Shown piece by piece: positions 22,736 to 33,617 of a stretch of 64,000 nucleotides of DNA; position 1 is the stretch's first letter, and the number at the start of each line of letters is the position of its first letter. The stretch lies in assembly GCA_963662175.1 (NCBI GenBank), contig OY759226.1, positions 28,922,065 through 28,986,064 on the forward strand, read 5' to 3'. The translations under genes were made by a program, and so were the position numbers. This stretch comes from Aradus depressus. Its lineage: Eukaryota; Arthropoda; Insecta; Hemiptera; Aradidae. The notes under the pieces were generated by a model. That model was not told the DNA's origin and searched no databases. It saw nothing but the letters and a program-made list of their open reading frames with translations.

Positions 22736-23631
22736 AACATAGAATGACCAAAAAGTGCCACTAACCAGGTTGCTTGTGATGTGTTTGTGTCAATAGAGCC
22801 CTCTATCACAATGGATTTTACTATTGGACTTTTACCGCCTACAAACAATGGCCGACTATTGGAGCAGTTCTAGCGACAATGATGGGTTGTATTTTCCTAT
22901 TGTTTCAATGGGGATTGGTTTACGAGTCCGACCGTCTCTAGCTCACTTTGCTGACCCGGAATTAAGCACTGACCTCTCGCCTTCGGCTTGTTATTACCGT
23001 CAAGAGGTGATACTTTCTTTACGATCAGTTCAAAGTATCACATCCAGGGTGCTGGTTAATTGAAAATCGACTTTCCATTCCCCTCAACCACTTTTACTGT
23101 TTCACCGATTTCGCCTTTTTTGACTTAAGAACTTCTGGAATAATGGACCAAGCGGGGTGAGGCCTTTCTATCTGAGTAAGTAGGCTTTCAGTTTGTTTGT
23201 TACACGAACATATGTTATTAGTTTAGCAGGCAGAACTATACTGTTTTTGATTATGATCCAACTAATATATGTATGTTATGTCAGAAAAAAGGAATTAAAG
23301 CCCACAACGTTTGTCAGTCAGTTCAATGTTGTCACATGTATATATGTAATTGTTTTCTGAACGAATTGCGTTTGATTAGGTTTTCTTAGAATGAATAGAA
23401 AATGAAATTAATTAAATTTAGAATTAGAATGGAGTTTTAATTCTTACACACAGGTATTTTCGAATTGGCCCTTTGAATTTTGTTTATTTTTACTTTATCT
23501 ACATTACCTGCATTAGCATTAAAATATTGTTTTCATTAATTTTGTTTCCAACTTGATTGTAAGTCAATTTCTAAATTAACCGGTTTTTTGTGAATTGTTT
23601 AAGTGAAATGTTAGTAAAGGAAGGTAAAGGT
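22736..23631. other. No recognisable feature
   Basis: The part at about 22800-23070 is less AT-rich than its surroundings, but the frames there have no recognisable domain or splice sites that I could support. Confidence 0.35.
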
Positions 23632-23812
23632 TTATCAAGAACGCGGGTTCGAAACCCGACCAACACCCTTAGGTTTTTTTTAACTGGGAGGTGAGAAAAC
23701 CTTGAGCCCACCGTCCTTCGGATGGGACGTTAAGCTATGGTCCCGAGCCTGTGCGATGTCAGGTACTCGTTAAAGACCTCTGCCCTACGTGAATAAACCT
23801 AGCCTGTCGCTA
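23632..23812 (+). mobile_element. tRNA-derived SINE, 3'-truncated
   Basis: Starts just before the B box (GCGGGTTCGAAACCCGACCA), continues through CGTCCTTCGGATGGGACGTT and GAGCCTGTGCGATGTCAGGT, and stops at about GAATAAACCTAGCCTG. The 3' terminus is missing. Confidence 0.8.
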
Positions 23813-23851
23813 ATAACCACAGTAGTTGATGTGACATAGTTTTCAAAAATA

Positions 23852-23873
23852 CCCCCCCCCCCCCCCCCCCCCC
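23852..23873. repeat. Poly-C tract
   Basis: Twenty-two uninterrupted C. Confidence 0.9.
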
Positions 23874-24131
23874 TTCCGCACGTAGGGGCAGTCCCCCTCC
23901 TTTTAGTTTTATTCATAAATGATATTTCGTGGGGGCTACTTCTCAGATGTCACATATCCTTGTCAGTTGTTTTAAGTGAAAAAAGCACACTGAGATCATT
24001 TTTTCACGAGCTAAGTTAAATAGTTATACAGTAATAAAAAACAAAAAAAAACACTTTCTCGTCCGAGATATCCCCTGATATATTTTCCAGGGAGTTGGTG
24101 AGGACAAGTTAATGCACGTAAGACAATGGGA

Positions 24132-24475
24132 TAGGCAGGGGGGAGTGTGGAGCGAGGGAGTGTGGAGCGAGGGGAGAGTGTGGAGCCAGGGGGAAGTGTG
24201 GAGCCAGGGAGTGTGGAGCGAGGAAGTGTGGAGCCAGGGGAGAGTGTGGAGCCAGGGAGTGTGGAGCCAGGGAGTGTGGAGTCAGGGAGAGTGGAGCGAG
24301 GGGGGAGTGTGGAGCGAGGGAGGAGAGTGGAGCCAGGGGAGAGTGTGGAGCCAGAGGGAAGTGTGGAGCCAGAGGGAAGTGTGGAGCCAGGGAGTGTGGA
24401 GCCAGGGAGTGTGGAGCCAGGGGGGAGTGTGGAGCCAGGGGAGAGTGTGGAGCCAGGGAGTGTGGAGCGAGACTT
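24132..24475 (+). repeat. GTGTGGAGCCAGGGA minisatellite
   Basis: About 20 units of 15-21 bp of GTGTGGAGCCAGGG(GGA)A, with C/G variation at AGCCAGG/AGCGAGG. Most unit lengths are multiples of three, so both strands stay open for about 140-150 codons (24109-24555, 24112-24534, 24147-24602). These are repeat artefacts. Confidence 0.92.
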
Positions 24476-24847
24476 GGCCTTTCTTCTATATAGGAACCGT
24501 GGGTCGGCCAGAGTTGTGGCAGACAGCAGTCTAGTCTGTCTTGAAGTTCCGCCAAATCACGATGTGAAAGAGAAAATACAGAATTGGAACAGTTATACGT
24601 GATGGAAAGAAATTAGAAAGAATTGAGATTAGCTATAAAAATATACCGGTATATATGAAAAAATAACATTAAAAAAAATGTATAAAAGAGAAAAGTGGCG
24701 CCGAACTGCTGTCCATTTTATGTTGAAAGTCGGCTTTCCTTCAGAAAACATGCAAATACAATTATTCTATAAGGCTCTTTCAAAACTGTTATAGAAACAT
24801 AGGCATGAGCTTTCCATTTTATGAGGGGGGGGAACAGAAAGTAGCTG
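24476..24847. other. No recognisable feature
   Basis: A short stretch between a minisatellite and an hp-repeat, with nothing recognised. Confidence 0.4.
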
Positions 24848-25215
24848 GAGAATCATAGACAATGTACTTCCCCAGAACGAATTAATCAATTAACTTTTCG
24901 CTCCCCCTCCAAAACCATTCGACCGTTTGCGCTAATACTCCACAGTTGACTTACATAGAAGCTCCTAAATCCTCATACTAAAGTTAGTGTCGATATATTC
25001 ATTACATCTGCAGTTATTGAATTGATGGAAAATTGTTTTGTCGTCCTTAAGGGGTTTTGAATTGACTTATGAAATTTAGTGTCGATACATACATTCTATC
25101 AGAGTATCAATGATCTTAAATTGTTTTAAAGCCTCCCCTAATCCCTCCCTTCCCTTTGGTCGATATGGCTGAAAAACGATAGGTGTCGTCGTTAGAGCTG
25201 AGAAAGTAAAAAAAA
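24848..25215 (-). repeat. hp-repeat copy, distal part
   Basis: Reverse copy: AGAATCATAGACAATGTACT, TTCCCCAGAACGAATTAATC, CTCCCCCTCCAAAACCATTC, TTCATTACATCTGCAGTTAT, ending at GATATGGCTGAAAAACGATA. The hairpin end is missing. Confidence 0.8.
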
Positions 25216-25330
25216 GTAAGCTAACAGAGTTTTGTGTTACACAGTTGTGGGTTAGGTTTACCTTCAAGGGTCTGAGGCTTCTCTCTATCGTACACATGCC
25301 TCATATGACAGAGGAGGCTCATTTCCGTTT

Positions 25331-25576
25331 TTGGACAAAATTTCCCCTAATGCTAAAATAAGTTTGAAAGCTTTCTTCAACCAGTTCTCACAGGAAAAAT
25401 TTCGCTTTGATTTTGAAGTGGTGTCCTCTGATTTGGTTACAGCCTGTGTAGTTGTAGGCCGCAACCTATATAGTAAATTGATTATACTTATTAAAGACGA
25501 TATTTATCTTGTGTCTGCTAATGTAGATGGGCAAGGGGATGATCCTCATCTGAATATCAGATATAAGCAGCTTTGA
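25331..25576 (+). CDS. Unrecognised 81-codon open frame in a repeat context
   Basis: The frame has balanced, protein-like composition (for example LVTACVVVGRNLYSKLIILI near residues 36-55) and ends right where the 465-bp repeat unit begins. I recognise no domain. It could be a remnant of a transposon protein, a host exon or chance. The Met start is only the first in frame. Confidence 0.2.
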   Translation: MDKISPNAKISLKAFFNQFSQEKFRFDFEVVSSDLVTACVVVGRNLYSKLIILIKDDIYLVSANVDGQGDDPHLNIRYKQL

Positions 25577-25754
25577 CCTACTGTCCTGCCACCTAGTCTG
25601 TCCGTTCTTAGTTAGTTCCTATTAAAGGGCACGTCACCACAATATCAGGCTATATCTCAGTGAATCTGTAATGTAAAGTACATTTAGTGGTGGAGGTCGA
25701 CCGCAGAAAGAGGCTATGGACTAAGAGCAGTAGCATTTAGGAAATATCCATATG
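25577..25754 (+). repeat. About 465-bp repeat, unit 1, left part
   Basis: CCACCTAGTCTGTCCGTTCT, AAAGGGCACGTCACCAC and GTCGACCGCAGAAAG correspond to 27015-27120. The unit is split by the hAT MITE and resumes at 26700. Confidence 0.65.
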
Positions 25755-26691
25755 TAGGGTTCAATCGATACCACAAAGTATCGATAATTTTACTTTTTAA
25801 TACAATGTTTGATACTACCTAAGTATCGAATAAAAAGTATCGATACCTATTCGTATCGATTGAATCGATTAGTTCGTTATAATTAATTTTTATAAATCTG
25901 TATAAATTTAAATAAAAAGAGTATTGTATCGAGTACTTCGTTATAATTAGTTTTAAGCCAAGTATAATATATATACCTTTTAATAATAATAAAAAACACA
26001 ATACAATTTGAAAGATATAGGTAAATGAGATATTGTAGTGGGCATAAGAAACAAATAAATCGAATCGAATAAGATAAAATTATATTATTAAAAACATACT
26101 GAAAATAATAAAAAGCCTTATATAATAAACATACAATTTATTTTTACTAAGGATATAAAACTACTGGAGACTATTCGTATTCGCACAATATTTCACTTTT
26201 TTAAAACACTTTTTGCAAGTCGCTGAGATCGATCGAGATCGTTCTTAGTGTAATAAATCCACACTTTCGCCGTAGGCATTATAATTTGTAATTGACAAAA
26301 TGGAATGTAAAAATAAAATAAAATAATGAAATCGTAATCATGATCACGGTTCTCATCAAAATAAAACAAACGTATACCTTCATAAAGGATAAACCATTTA
26401 ATGTAAATAAGGTAAGAAATAAGGACGCATCGCGCAGACTGCGTGATGACATCACTCATGAGGTTAGCACATCGTTCAGTATTTTACTGCCACAACAAAT
26501 AAAAGAAAATTGTAAGAAATTAAAAGGTGAACAATTTTGACGAATTGAAAAATTTATATAATTTTTTTTAATTGTTGAAATTTGAAACGAGTACTTTGAA
26601 TCGATACAAGTAATATATATTCGATACCTACTTGGTATCGAAAGAAAAGTATCGATACTTTACTTTTATTACTTGTATCGATAGATCCCTA
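25755..26691. mobile_element. TAGGG-ended hAT MITE, copy 1, 8-bp TSD
   Basis: Left end TAGGGTTCAATCGATACCAC, right end GTATCGATAGATCCCTA. A perfect 8-bp TSD TCCATATG lies at 25747-25754 and 26692-26699. Both subterminal regions carry many GTATCGATAC boxes. The 937-bp interior is AT-rich and codes for no recognisable transposase. A second copy lies at 36171-37059. Confidence 0.93.
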
Positions 26692-26699
26692 TCCATATG

Positions 26700-27290
26700 C
26701 ACGTTTGATAGTGGTCAACCAGAGGTGGATAAGGTCGACCACAGAAGGTGGATAAAAACCGGGAGTTTTCTAATGGTAAAGATCAACGACATTAACAAGT
26801 CCGTTTGAAAGAAAGAAGGAAGTGGTATGCGGAGGACCAGCGATTGACGAGACAATCACCTTGTCTGACGACCGGGCGAGTCTGACGCCAACCACACTCT
26901 GCAGTCAACCTTGACGACGATGGAAGGCCCTCGTGGAGAGTGGAGCTAAGAGGTCCCTCATCTCCATACCAAGGAGATAAAAGGAGCTCTGAGATATTAT
27001 CATGTCCACCTAGCCACTCAGTTCTTAGTCAGTTCAAATAGAAAGGTAGGTCACCATGGGGACCACCTCAGCAAATCGGACGAGTATCTTTAGTGGTCAA
27101 AACGACCGCAGAAAGTCGTCCGAGTGAAAAGAGAAATCTATGGGCTATCTAAGCGGGCATTAAGGACCTTTGATAGTGGCCAAGGTCGAGAAACTGACCC
27201 TCGTTTCCTTAGATTAGGGAATCTTCTCACAGGGAGGTTTTCTAATGGTAAAGATCAAAAACGGGTCCGTTTGAAAGTTATTTTTTTCAC
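26700..27290 (+). repeat. About 465-bp repeat, units 1 (rest) and 2
   Basis: TTTGATAGTGG occurs near 26704 and 27169, and GTTTTCTAATGGTAAAGATC occurs twice about 470 bp apart, so two units lie head to tail. GAGAGTGGAGCTAAGAGGTC and CATCTCCATACCAAGGAGAT recur in unit 3 at 27755-28190. No coding function recognised. Confidence 0.7.
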
Positions 27291-27291
27291 T

Positions 27292-27727
27292 TCCCCAGCT
27301 ATACGAAGTATGGGGGAAGTTATTGAATCGCTCGAAAATTCGATGCGGAGTTATTAACGGATTTCTATGTTTTCCGACCTCGATTCCAAAGTTGAAAAAA
27401 AAAATATGTCTGTCTGGATGTCTGTGAACTCAATAACTCCCGATAGAATGGTCTATCAACACGAAATGTTATATGTGTGACCTGAACCCTCTCAGCCAAA
27501 TTGGTCAAAGGGAAGGAGGAATTGAGGGAGAGGCTTAACTCAAAAACTCTAATAACTGCCGTTGTAATGAATCAACACAAAATTTAGTATTAGGATTTAT
27601 AAACCCCAATGTAACTCAGTATTGAATATTAGCGCAAATGGTCGACTGGTTTTGGAGGGGGGGCAAACAGTTAATTGGTTAGTTCGTTCTGGGGAAGTAG
27701 ATTGCCGGTGATTGACTGACGAGAGGT
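27292..27727 (+). repeat. hp-repeat copy, full length
   Basis: Runs from CACTTCCCCAGCTATACGAA and GTATGGGGGAAGTTATTGAA to TTCGTTCTGGGGAAGTAGAT and TGCCGGTGATTGACTGACG. It shows both ends and the complete middle, and sits between units of the 465-bp repeat. It is a good reference copy. Confidence 0.88.
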
Positions 27728-27754
27728 ACGTAGCCGAAATGTCAACAGAAAAGG

Positions 27755-28190
27755 GACATGGACTACATCAATCTGACTTGTTGCCAGCCACCAGAGCCCC
27801 CTCGGTTGGTGACGCCGCTTGGAAAGCAACCATCGCCTCTAGCACTGAAACAGTATAAATCAGTACTCGGGATGGCATGTTTCCCTGTGGTTTTTGGAAG
27901 AAGCAGTATGCGGTGGAGGAGACGGTTAACTTATCTGCTGGCCATGTCTTGCATTCGACCTTGTCAACTAAACAACGCCTGTGTTGGAAGGTCCAACTGG
28001 AGAGTGGAGCTAGAGGCCTCATCTCCATACCAAGCAGATAGGAGCTCTGACCTACTGTTCTGTCCGGCCTCTAATTAGATCTTACAGAGGTAGGTCCGGG
28101 AGTCACAACACCCATCACATGGACGTCCTACTGAAGCGAATCGGTCGTTAGGAAATGTTAATCCCGTCAAAGACTGCTGGAAAAAGTGGT
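27755..28190 (+). repeat. About 465-bp repeat, unit 3
   Basis: Shares AGTATGCGGTGGAGGAG, GGAGAGTGGAGCTAGAGGC and CATCTCCATACCAAGCAGAT with unit 1/2. The opposite-strand frames at 27758-28078 and 27768-28028 have no recognisable domain and are treated as repeat-borne. Confidence 0.6.
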
Positions 28191-28257
28191 AAATACAAAG
28201 TTAAAGAAAATACAATTGTCTACAAGTAAAATACTTCAATAAGGTTTGGGATAAAAA

Positions 28258-28460
28258 CAGTTATTAGAAAGTAATTTATAAGTACATAGTTTAAAACAGT
28301 TATTAGAAAGTAATTTATAAGTACATAGTTTATAATAGTTATTAGAAAGTAATTTATAAGTACATAGTTTATAATAGTTATTAGAAAGTAATTTATAAGT
28401 ACATAGTTTATAATAGTTATTAGAAAGTAATTTATAAGTACACAGTTTATAACAGTTATT
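28258..28460 (+). repeat. 39-bp minisatellite, 5 units
   Basis: Units begin TTATTAGAAAGTAATTTATA and end CATAGTTTATAATAG; starts at 28261, 28300, 28339, 28378 and 28417, all exactly 39 bp apart. As 39 is a multiple of three, the minus strand reads a 13-residue repeat (28236-28466), which is not a gene. Confidence 0.95.
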
Positions 28461-28474
28461 AGACATAAAGACAG

Positions 28475-28704
28475 ATACTTCTCTCTCCCCTAAAACCTTC
28501 CCTTTGGCCGATTCGGCTAAAAATCGATATATGCCATGGTGTTCGGGATCGATATATTCATTCTATCAAAAGTTATCGATGTACACACATATCATTTTCT
28601 TTTCCTTTTGGTTTATGGGTTCGGAAAAACATGAAATTCTGGTGAAATTCAACATCGGTTTTTGGCTCCTTACATAACTTCGCTTATTCAAGGGAAGTAA
28701 ACGA
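28475..28704 (-). repeat. hp-repeat copy, proximal part
   Basis: Reverse copy from CCTTCCCTTTGGCCGATTCG to a hairpin end in which the stem is largely lost (ACATAACTTCGCTTATTCAA, GGGAAGTAAACG). Confidence 0.75.
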
Positions 28705-29267
28705 TTATAGCAATGTTTAGCAGAGATTTCTAAACGTTGTTTCCCTGAGGAAAGGGCTTACTAATGGAACACTCAGAAAGTAACATCGCCAAAACGCTTT
28801 TTCGTGATGTTGGAAGAACCACCGTCTCCATTATGGAAGATAAAATTGAAACAATGAATTCTAATGTTGCCCTCTTTTAAAATCCTTACAATCAAAAGTT
28901 CAGTAGTGAGTTGTGGGGCTATCGGACAGAATAGAACAGAAGGGACCGATGAAGACTTACGAAGTGTAAAATATGCAAAACCTGGCAGAACAGTGAACTC
29001 TACTAGAAGAGACAAAGACAAGTCCTTCAAGATAACCTGGAAAATCAAGATAACCTTGACATTTCTCTGAAACATGAGAAACGTAGGAAAAATAAAAGGA
29101 AAAACAGTACGAGCACATATAAGGAAGGAATGGAGAAGAAAGTAGAGAGACGGACGGGGCTAATCAGATGTTGACTTCAGGATAGAGTCGTGACTTCAGG
29201 ATAAACAATAGCCGCATAGCGTAACTATAGTGCAGGGGGGTAAGGGAAGCCTCGAGGGAGAGGGCCG
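28705..29267. other. No recognisable feature
   Basis: Unique-looking sequence. The frames at 28773-29075 and 28864-29070 overlap on opposite strands and show no domain. Confidence 0.4.
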
Positions 29268-29510
29268 CATGCTGCCCCTGGGACATAGCAGAGGGCCACT
29301 GGTAGCCCCATGCTGCCCCTGAGGCATAGCAGAGGGCCACTGGTAGCCCCATGCTGCCCCTGAGGCATAGAAGAGGGCCACTGGTAACCCCATGCTGCCC
29401 CTGAGGCATAGAAGAGGGCCACTGGTAGCCCCCATGCTGCCCCTGAGGCATAGAAGAGGGCCACTGGTAGTCTCATGCTGCCCCCGGACCGTACCCCGAG
29501 GGCCACTGTC
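29268..29510 (+). repeat. 41-bp minisatellite, 6 units
   Basis: Unit CATGCTGCCCCTGAGGCATA followed by GCAGAGGGCCACTGGTAGCCC. Starts are at 29268, 29309, 29350, 29391, 29433 and 29474. GC-rich against an AT-rich background. Overlapping minus-strand frames of 95-141 codons are products of the repeat. Confidence 0.93.
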
Positions 29511-30111
29511 ACCCTCGGTTCCATCACTATCTCTGGGAGATTTGCAGAACATTTGGAACATCAACCATCCCAGAGAAGCTGAGAATTGCACAGAAATGTA
29601 CTTCCCCACCTTGAAAATCATTTGCCTCTCAACCTTCTCTCCTCATTGGATGATTCAGACGAAGCAAAAGGGAATCAGCTGCAAAACAAATTATTTTGTT
29701 TAGTTTTATTATGGTTTTTAATGATAGGTTTTTACCGGAGAAAATTGGCATGAGTGATAGATAGCTAGAATGATTGGACACGGAAGGATACCGTGGCAAG
29801 TTCTCAGAAGAGACTAGCGTGGCGTGAAAGCAGTCTGCACGAGCTTAGCATGAGGATAACGGAACAGACATAAGAGGGCGCTCATAGGGCAGTCTATGGG
29901 AATGCTATAGAAATCACACATTGGAGAGATCCGTAGAATGAGAGGCCCAACTCAGAGCAAGGAACTGAAGTGTTCTTTAACTTTCTCCATAAGCAGCCAT
30001 TCCGAGGCTGTGTACCTTGCTACCTCCACCAGAGACGTTCAGAGGATTCTGAAGGGCAGCGTGGCGTAAAAAACACTATATTCATATTTTAATTATTTAC
30101 AACATAAAAAA
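29511..30111. other. No recognisable feature
   Basis: Mixed composition, no gene, RNA or repeat recognised. Confidence 0.4.
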
Positions 30112-30680
30112 GTCATCGGTAAATCACCGTCAATATACTTCCCCAGAAGAATTCATCAATTAACCTTTCGCTCTGCCTCCAAAACCCATAGAGGCTCCTA
30201 AAACGCCCTATGAAATTTTGTGGGAATACATTCATTACAACTGCAGTTATTAGAGTTTTTGAGTTAAGCCTCTCCCTTAATTCCTCCTTCCCTTTGGCCA
30301 ATTTAGCTGAAAATCGATCCGTTGTCATTTTGAAGTTCATATCACGAATATAAAATTTCGTGTCTATACATTAATTCTATGGACAGTCATAAAGAGTTTA
30401 TCTGTTAAGCCTCCCCTAACCCCCCTTTTCTTTAGGTCGATTTGGCTTAAAATAAATATGTGTCGGCGTTGGAGGGTTCTGAATTCACATATAAAATTTA
30501 GTGAAGATACTTTCAGCGAGCTATCGTACAGAAACACACACTGTCACTCTGACGAATAGAAACTTTTTTTTCATATTTGGAATCAAGAGGTCGGAAAACA
30601 TGAAATTCCGTTGAAAACTCTGCATCGAATTTTTGTCCGATTACATAACTTTGGGGGGGGGGGGGGGGGGGGGGAAGTAA
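30112..30680 (-). repeat. hp-repeat copy with hairpin replaced by poly-G
   Basis: Complete reverse copy from CATCGGTAAATCACCGTCAA to CGATTACATAACTT. The 25-30 bp hairpin normally found here is replaced by 22 G at 30653-30674, followed directly by the normal AAGTAAAAC end. It contains two tandem internal modules (TTCATTACAACTGCAGTTAT and TTAATTCTATGGACAGTCAT). Confidence 0.85.
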
Positions 30681-31640
30681 AACAGCCAATAAGTACGATA
30701 AGAATATTGGCACAAGTTTACATGCTATCGTATAAATATATATTTTTCTGTAAATTGTATAAATTATTATTTTAACTTGATTTCGCCATTTTAAGTTCCA
30801 TACTCAGAGTACGCAGTTGGTTTCTAGTGGATGAAGGAAAATGATACCTACAGTATAATTTGCTGGAAGTTCGCAAGCCAAACAGTTTTTTACACCAAAG
30901 TAGAGTGTACCAAATTTGATAATATAAATTTGGCGACATAAGGAATGGCAAATACACATGCAATTTCCTCAAATGGTCTCATTTTCATTCAGGTCTTAAA
31001 ATATGAAAGTGCCCCAAAACCAGAACTACATTTTTTACACAATTAAGTACATGGATTTGAAAGTGGGGATGTCGACCTATTCAACCCCTCTACGGATATA
31101 GACCAGACCACATTGAGAGTTGCTCCTGTCAGATAGGGGCCCCGCATCTCATTGTCCCGTTAGTGCAGCCCACTCACTATAGATCATGAAAGTTTCTTGA
31201 AATGAGTTGTGTTTTCTGTTATAATTGGCGATGTAACTTATCCTTGGTGAAGTCTCGTCGAGGCCACACGGGGGGGTGCTCTCCTCTCCCTTCCACCTAG
31301 TCTAGCAGAGACTTCCCACTGACACCCACCAACCTAGACCAATAATGTAACCTCCTCGTAAAGTATTAGATATTATCTAATGGTTTAAAAGAAGTGATTA
31401 ATAATTTAATTATCTTAATCCTGATATTTATCAACGGTATTATCGTCTATTATAATTAATTGACAAACGAATAACTACGATAAAAATTTGATAATTCCAG
31501 AACAGTTACCATTAAATGTTGAAAATTATCCGTTTTTCTCTCTTAGGCAGCGAAATATGTGATCATCCCCCATTAACCGAAAAATTAGGAAATGAAAAGA
31601 CGGAAGTGTCAGTTATTTGTAGATGTTATTATTTTTTTTA
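30681..31640. other. No recognisable feature
   Basis: AT-rich; the frame at 30772-30972 has no domain. Nothing else recognised. Confidence 0.4.
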
Positions 31641-32075
31641 CTAGGGAAGCTATATGAAATATAAAATATAAACATAGTTATAAAATCGGTCAAAAATTCG
31701 ATGCGCAGTTTTCAACGAAATTTCATGTTTCCCGACGTCCTAATTTCAAATAAAGGAGGGAGGAAATGCTGTCTGTCTGTGTGTGTGAACAGAATAACTA
31801 ACTCCCGATAGGTTTTTATAGAAATTTTATGTGCATCCAGAACCCTCCCTTTTGGTCTTAGCTAAATATGCCAAAGGAAAGGGAGGTGGATTAGAGGGGA
31901 GGTGGATTAGAGGTTAGGTGGATTAGAAGTGGAAGTGGATTAGAAGGGATGTGGACTAGAGGGGAGGTGGATTAGAGGGGAGGTGGACTAGAGGGGAGGC
32001 TAATAATTGTCGTTGAAATTAAAGTACCGACACAAAATTTCGTACGTAAATTCAAAACACCATACCTATTAATTG
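31641..32075 (+). repeat. hp-repeat copy with embedded minisatellite
   Basis: Forward copy: TACTAGGGAAGCTATATGAA, AAAATCGGTCAAAAATTCGA, TTTTCAACGAAATTTCATGT. The purine-rich middle has expanded at about 31880-31998 into seven or so units of about 16-20 bp (GGATTAGAGGGGAGGT). Confidence 0.8.
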
Positions 32076-32123
32076 CTGGTGGATCACCTAATTTTTTTTT
32101 TTCAGTCAGCAAAGGAAAAAGCC

Positions 32124-32730
32124 TCGATGACATTGAGCGAGTTTACAATCTACTAGCCAGCGAGTTTACAAGCGGGCGAATCGGCGTATGCGATAGTGAT
32201 GATGACACACAAAACTTTCCACTCGCTCAGTAGCCAACTAGCTAGCGAGTTGAAACCACGTGTTGTTTTGTTTTCAAATCATCAAAATTGGTACAGCTTA
32301 ATCTCAGAATATTTCGATAAGCCAACGGATCTTCGTCCTTCAACTCTTTCAGTAAACTGGTAGATGCACCATGTTTCTCACGTCTTTCTATCCAGGATTT
32401 TACCCACACTTTTCATTGCCGTTTTGCTTTCTTAACTCCTTTTCGATAGCATGAACTAAAATAACGACTCCCGCGCTAACTAATTCCATCGACATTTTGT
32501 AGACAAATGAGATGCTCGCAGCTATCTCACTAGCAACTATGATGACACACGGTTAGTTTACTAGCTAGCAAGCCCACACGCCAGCGAGCAAAGTAGCCCT
32601 CCTTGCAACTTTTCTCGGTAGATTGTTTACAATCTGCTAGTAACTAGTGAATATGATTACACTGGGCGAGTTTACTAGCAGATAGTGAATTCGCTGGCTA
32701 GTAGATTGTAAACTCGCTCAATGTAATCGA
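32124..32730. mobile_element. MITE with 40-bp terminal inverted repeats
   Basis: Left arm 32124-32163 (TCGATGACATTGAGCGAGTT, then TACAATCTACTAGCCAGCGA) and right arm 32691-32730 are reverse complements with one mismatch in 40. The interior repeats CTAGCGAGTTT-like motifs in both directions, has no ORF and is 607 bp long. A 3-bp GCC flanks both sides, which could be a TSD but is too short to prove it. Confidence 0.85.
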
Positions 32731-33019
32731 GCCTAAGACCACTTAATCATGTTGTTAACCTGAAGGTTCAAGAGTCCTCGTCTATAGTGTTGTAGAAATT
32801 TTAAGATCGGTAAATGTAAAAGAACTATATAGGGTTTAGTGTGTTGGACAAGTACCGTAGTGGAGTGTAATTAGGGAGGTTGACCTAGATAGCACGGCCA
32901 ACACTGGAGCAACTCCGGCCTAACTCTATGATTTATGATAGCTGTGTCACCCGTTACAGGATCCCAACTTACAGCCAAGTCCAGCCATGGTTTATGACTT
33001 TCATCATGCCAAGTTTCCA

Positions 33020-33365
33020 AATATCCGCTCTCCCTCTAAACCCTCCGTAACCATTGTCTGGTTTGGATGAAAATCAAAAGGTGTATTGCTCAGGGATTTC
33101 TCAATCTTTATATAACATTTCAAGTCTATAGATTCATTATATCGGCAGATATAAGCGTTTTTTAAGTTGGGGCCCTCTAATATCTGCCGTCTCTTCGGCC
33201 GATTTGACAGAAAATCAAGATTATAAACAAATTAAAATTTCATTTCGATATATATTTTCCAAAGAGTTATCCTGTCACAAAATACAGATATGACTTTTTT
33301 TTCATGTTTTTATTTAGGGCTCAGAAGGGAGTTCTGTTGAAAACACAACATCGAATTTTGCCCTT
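33020..33365 (-). repeat. hp-repeat copy, decayed
   Basis: Reverse copy: CCGCTCTCCCTCTAAACCCT, TTCATTATATCGGCAGATAT, CCGTCTCTTCGGCCGATTTG, GTTGAAAACACAACATCGAA. Ends are weak. Confidence 0.7.
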
Positions 33366-33617
33366 TGTTTGCCCTACACTATCGGCCCTAAAGCTGGGCA
33401 TGTAATAAGACTTAAGGAGGGAGACAGATGAAAGTTGTCTTTTCTAGCGAGGATTAACATAGAGATTAGAGAGAGATAAAAACAGGAATGTGAATCTAGG
33501 CTAATCTGGTGTGACAGGGAAGGAAGTAGGCTCAGCAATACAAGCTGCACAGATAGACACTCAACCACCGCCAGGCTACTTCCTCAAATGAGCCAACTGA
33601 CATTTGAATCAAAACAT

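Noticed and set aside
24109..24602. Three open frames of 140-151 codons on both strands
   Set aside because: All are produced by the 15-bp-type minisatellite whose period is a multiple of three.
29164..29703. Glycine/leucine-rich frames in three minus-strand phases and a plus-strand frame
   Set aside because: Products of the 41-bp minisatellite. All three phases are open with similar peptide motifs, as expected for a period that is not a multiple of three.
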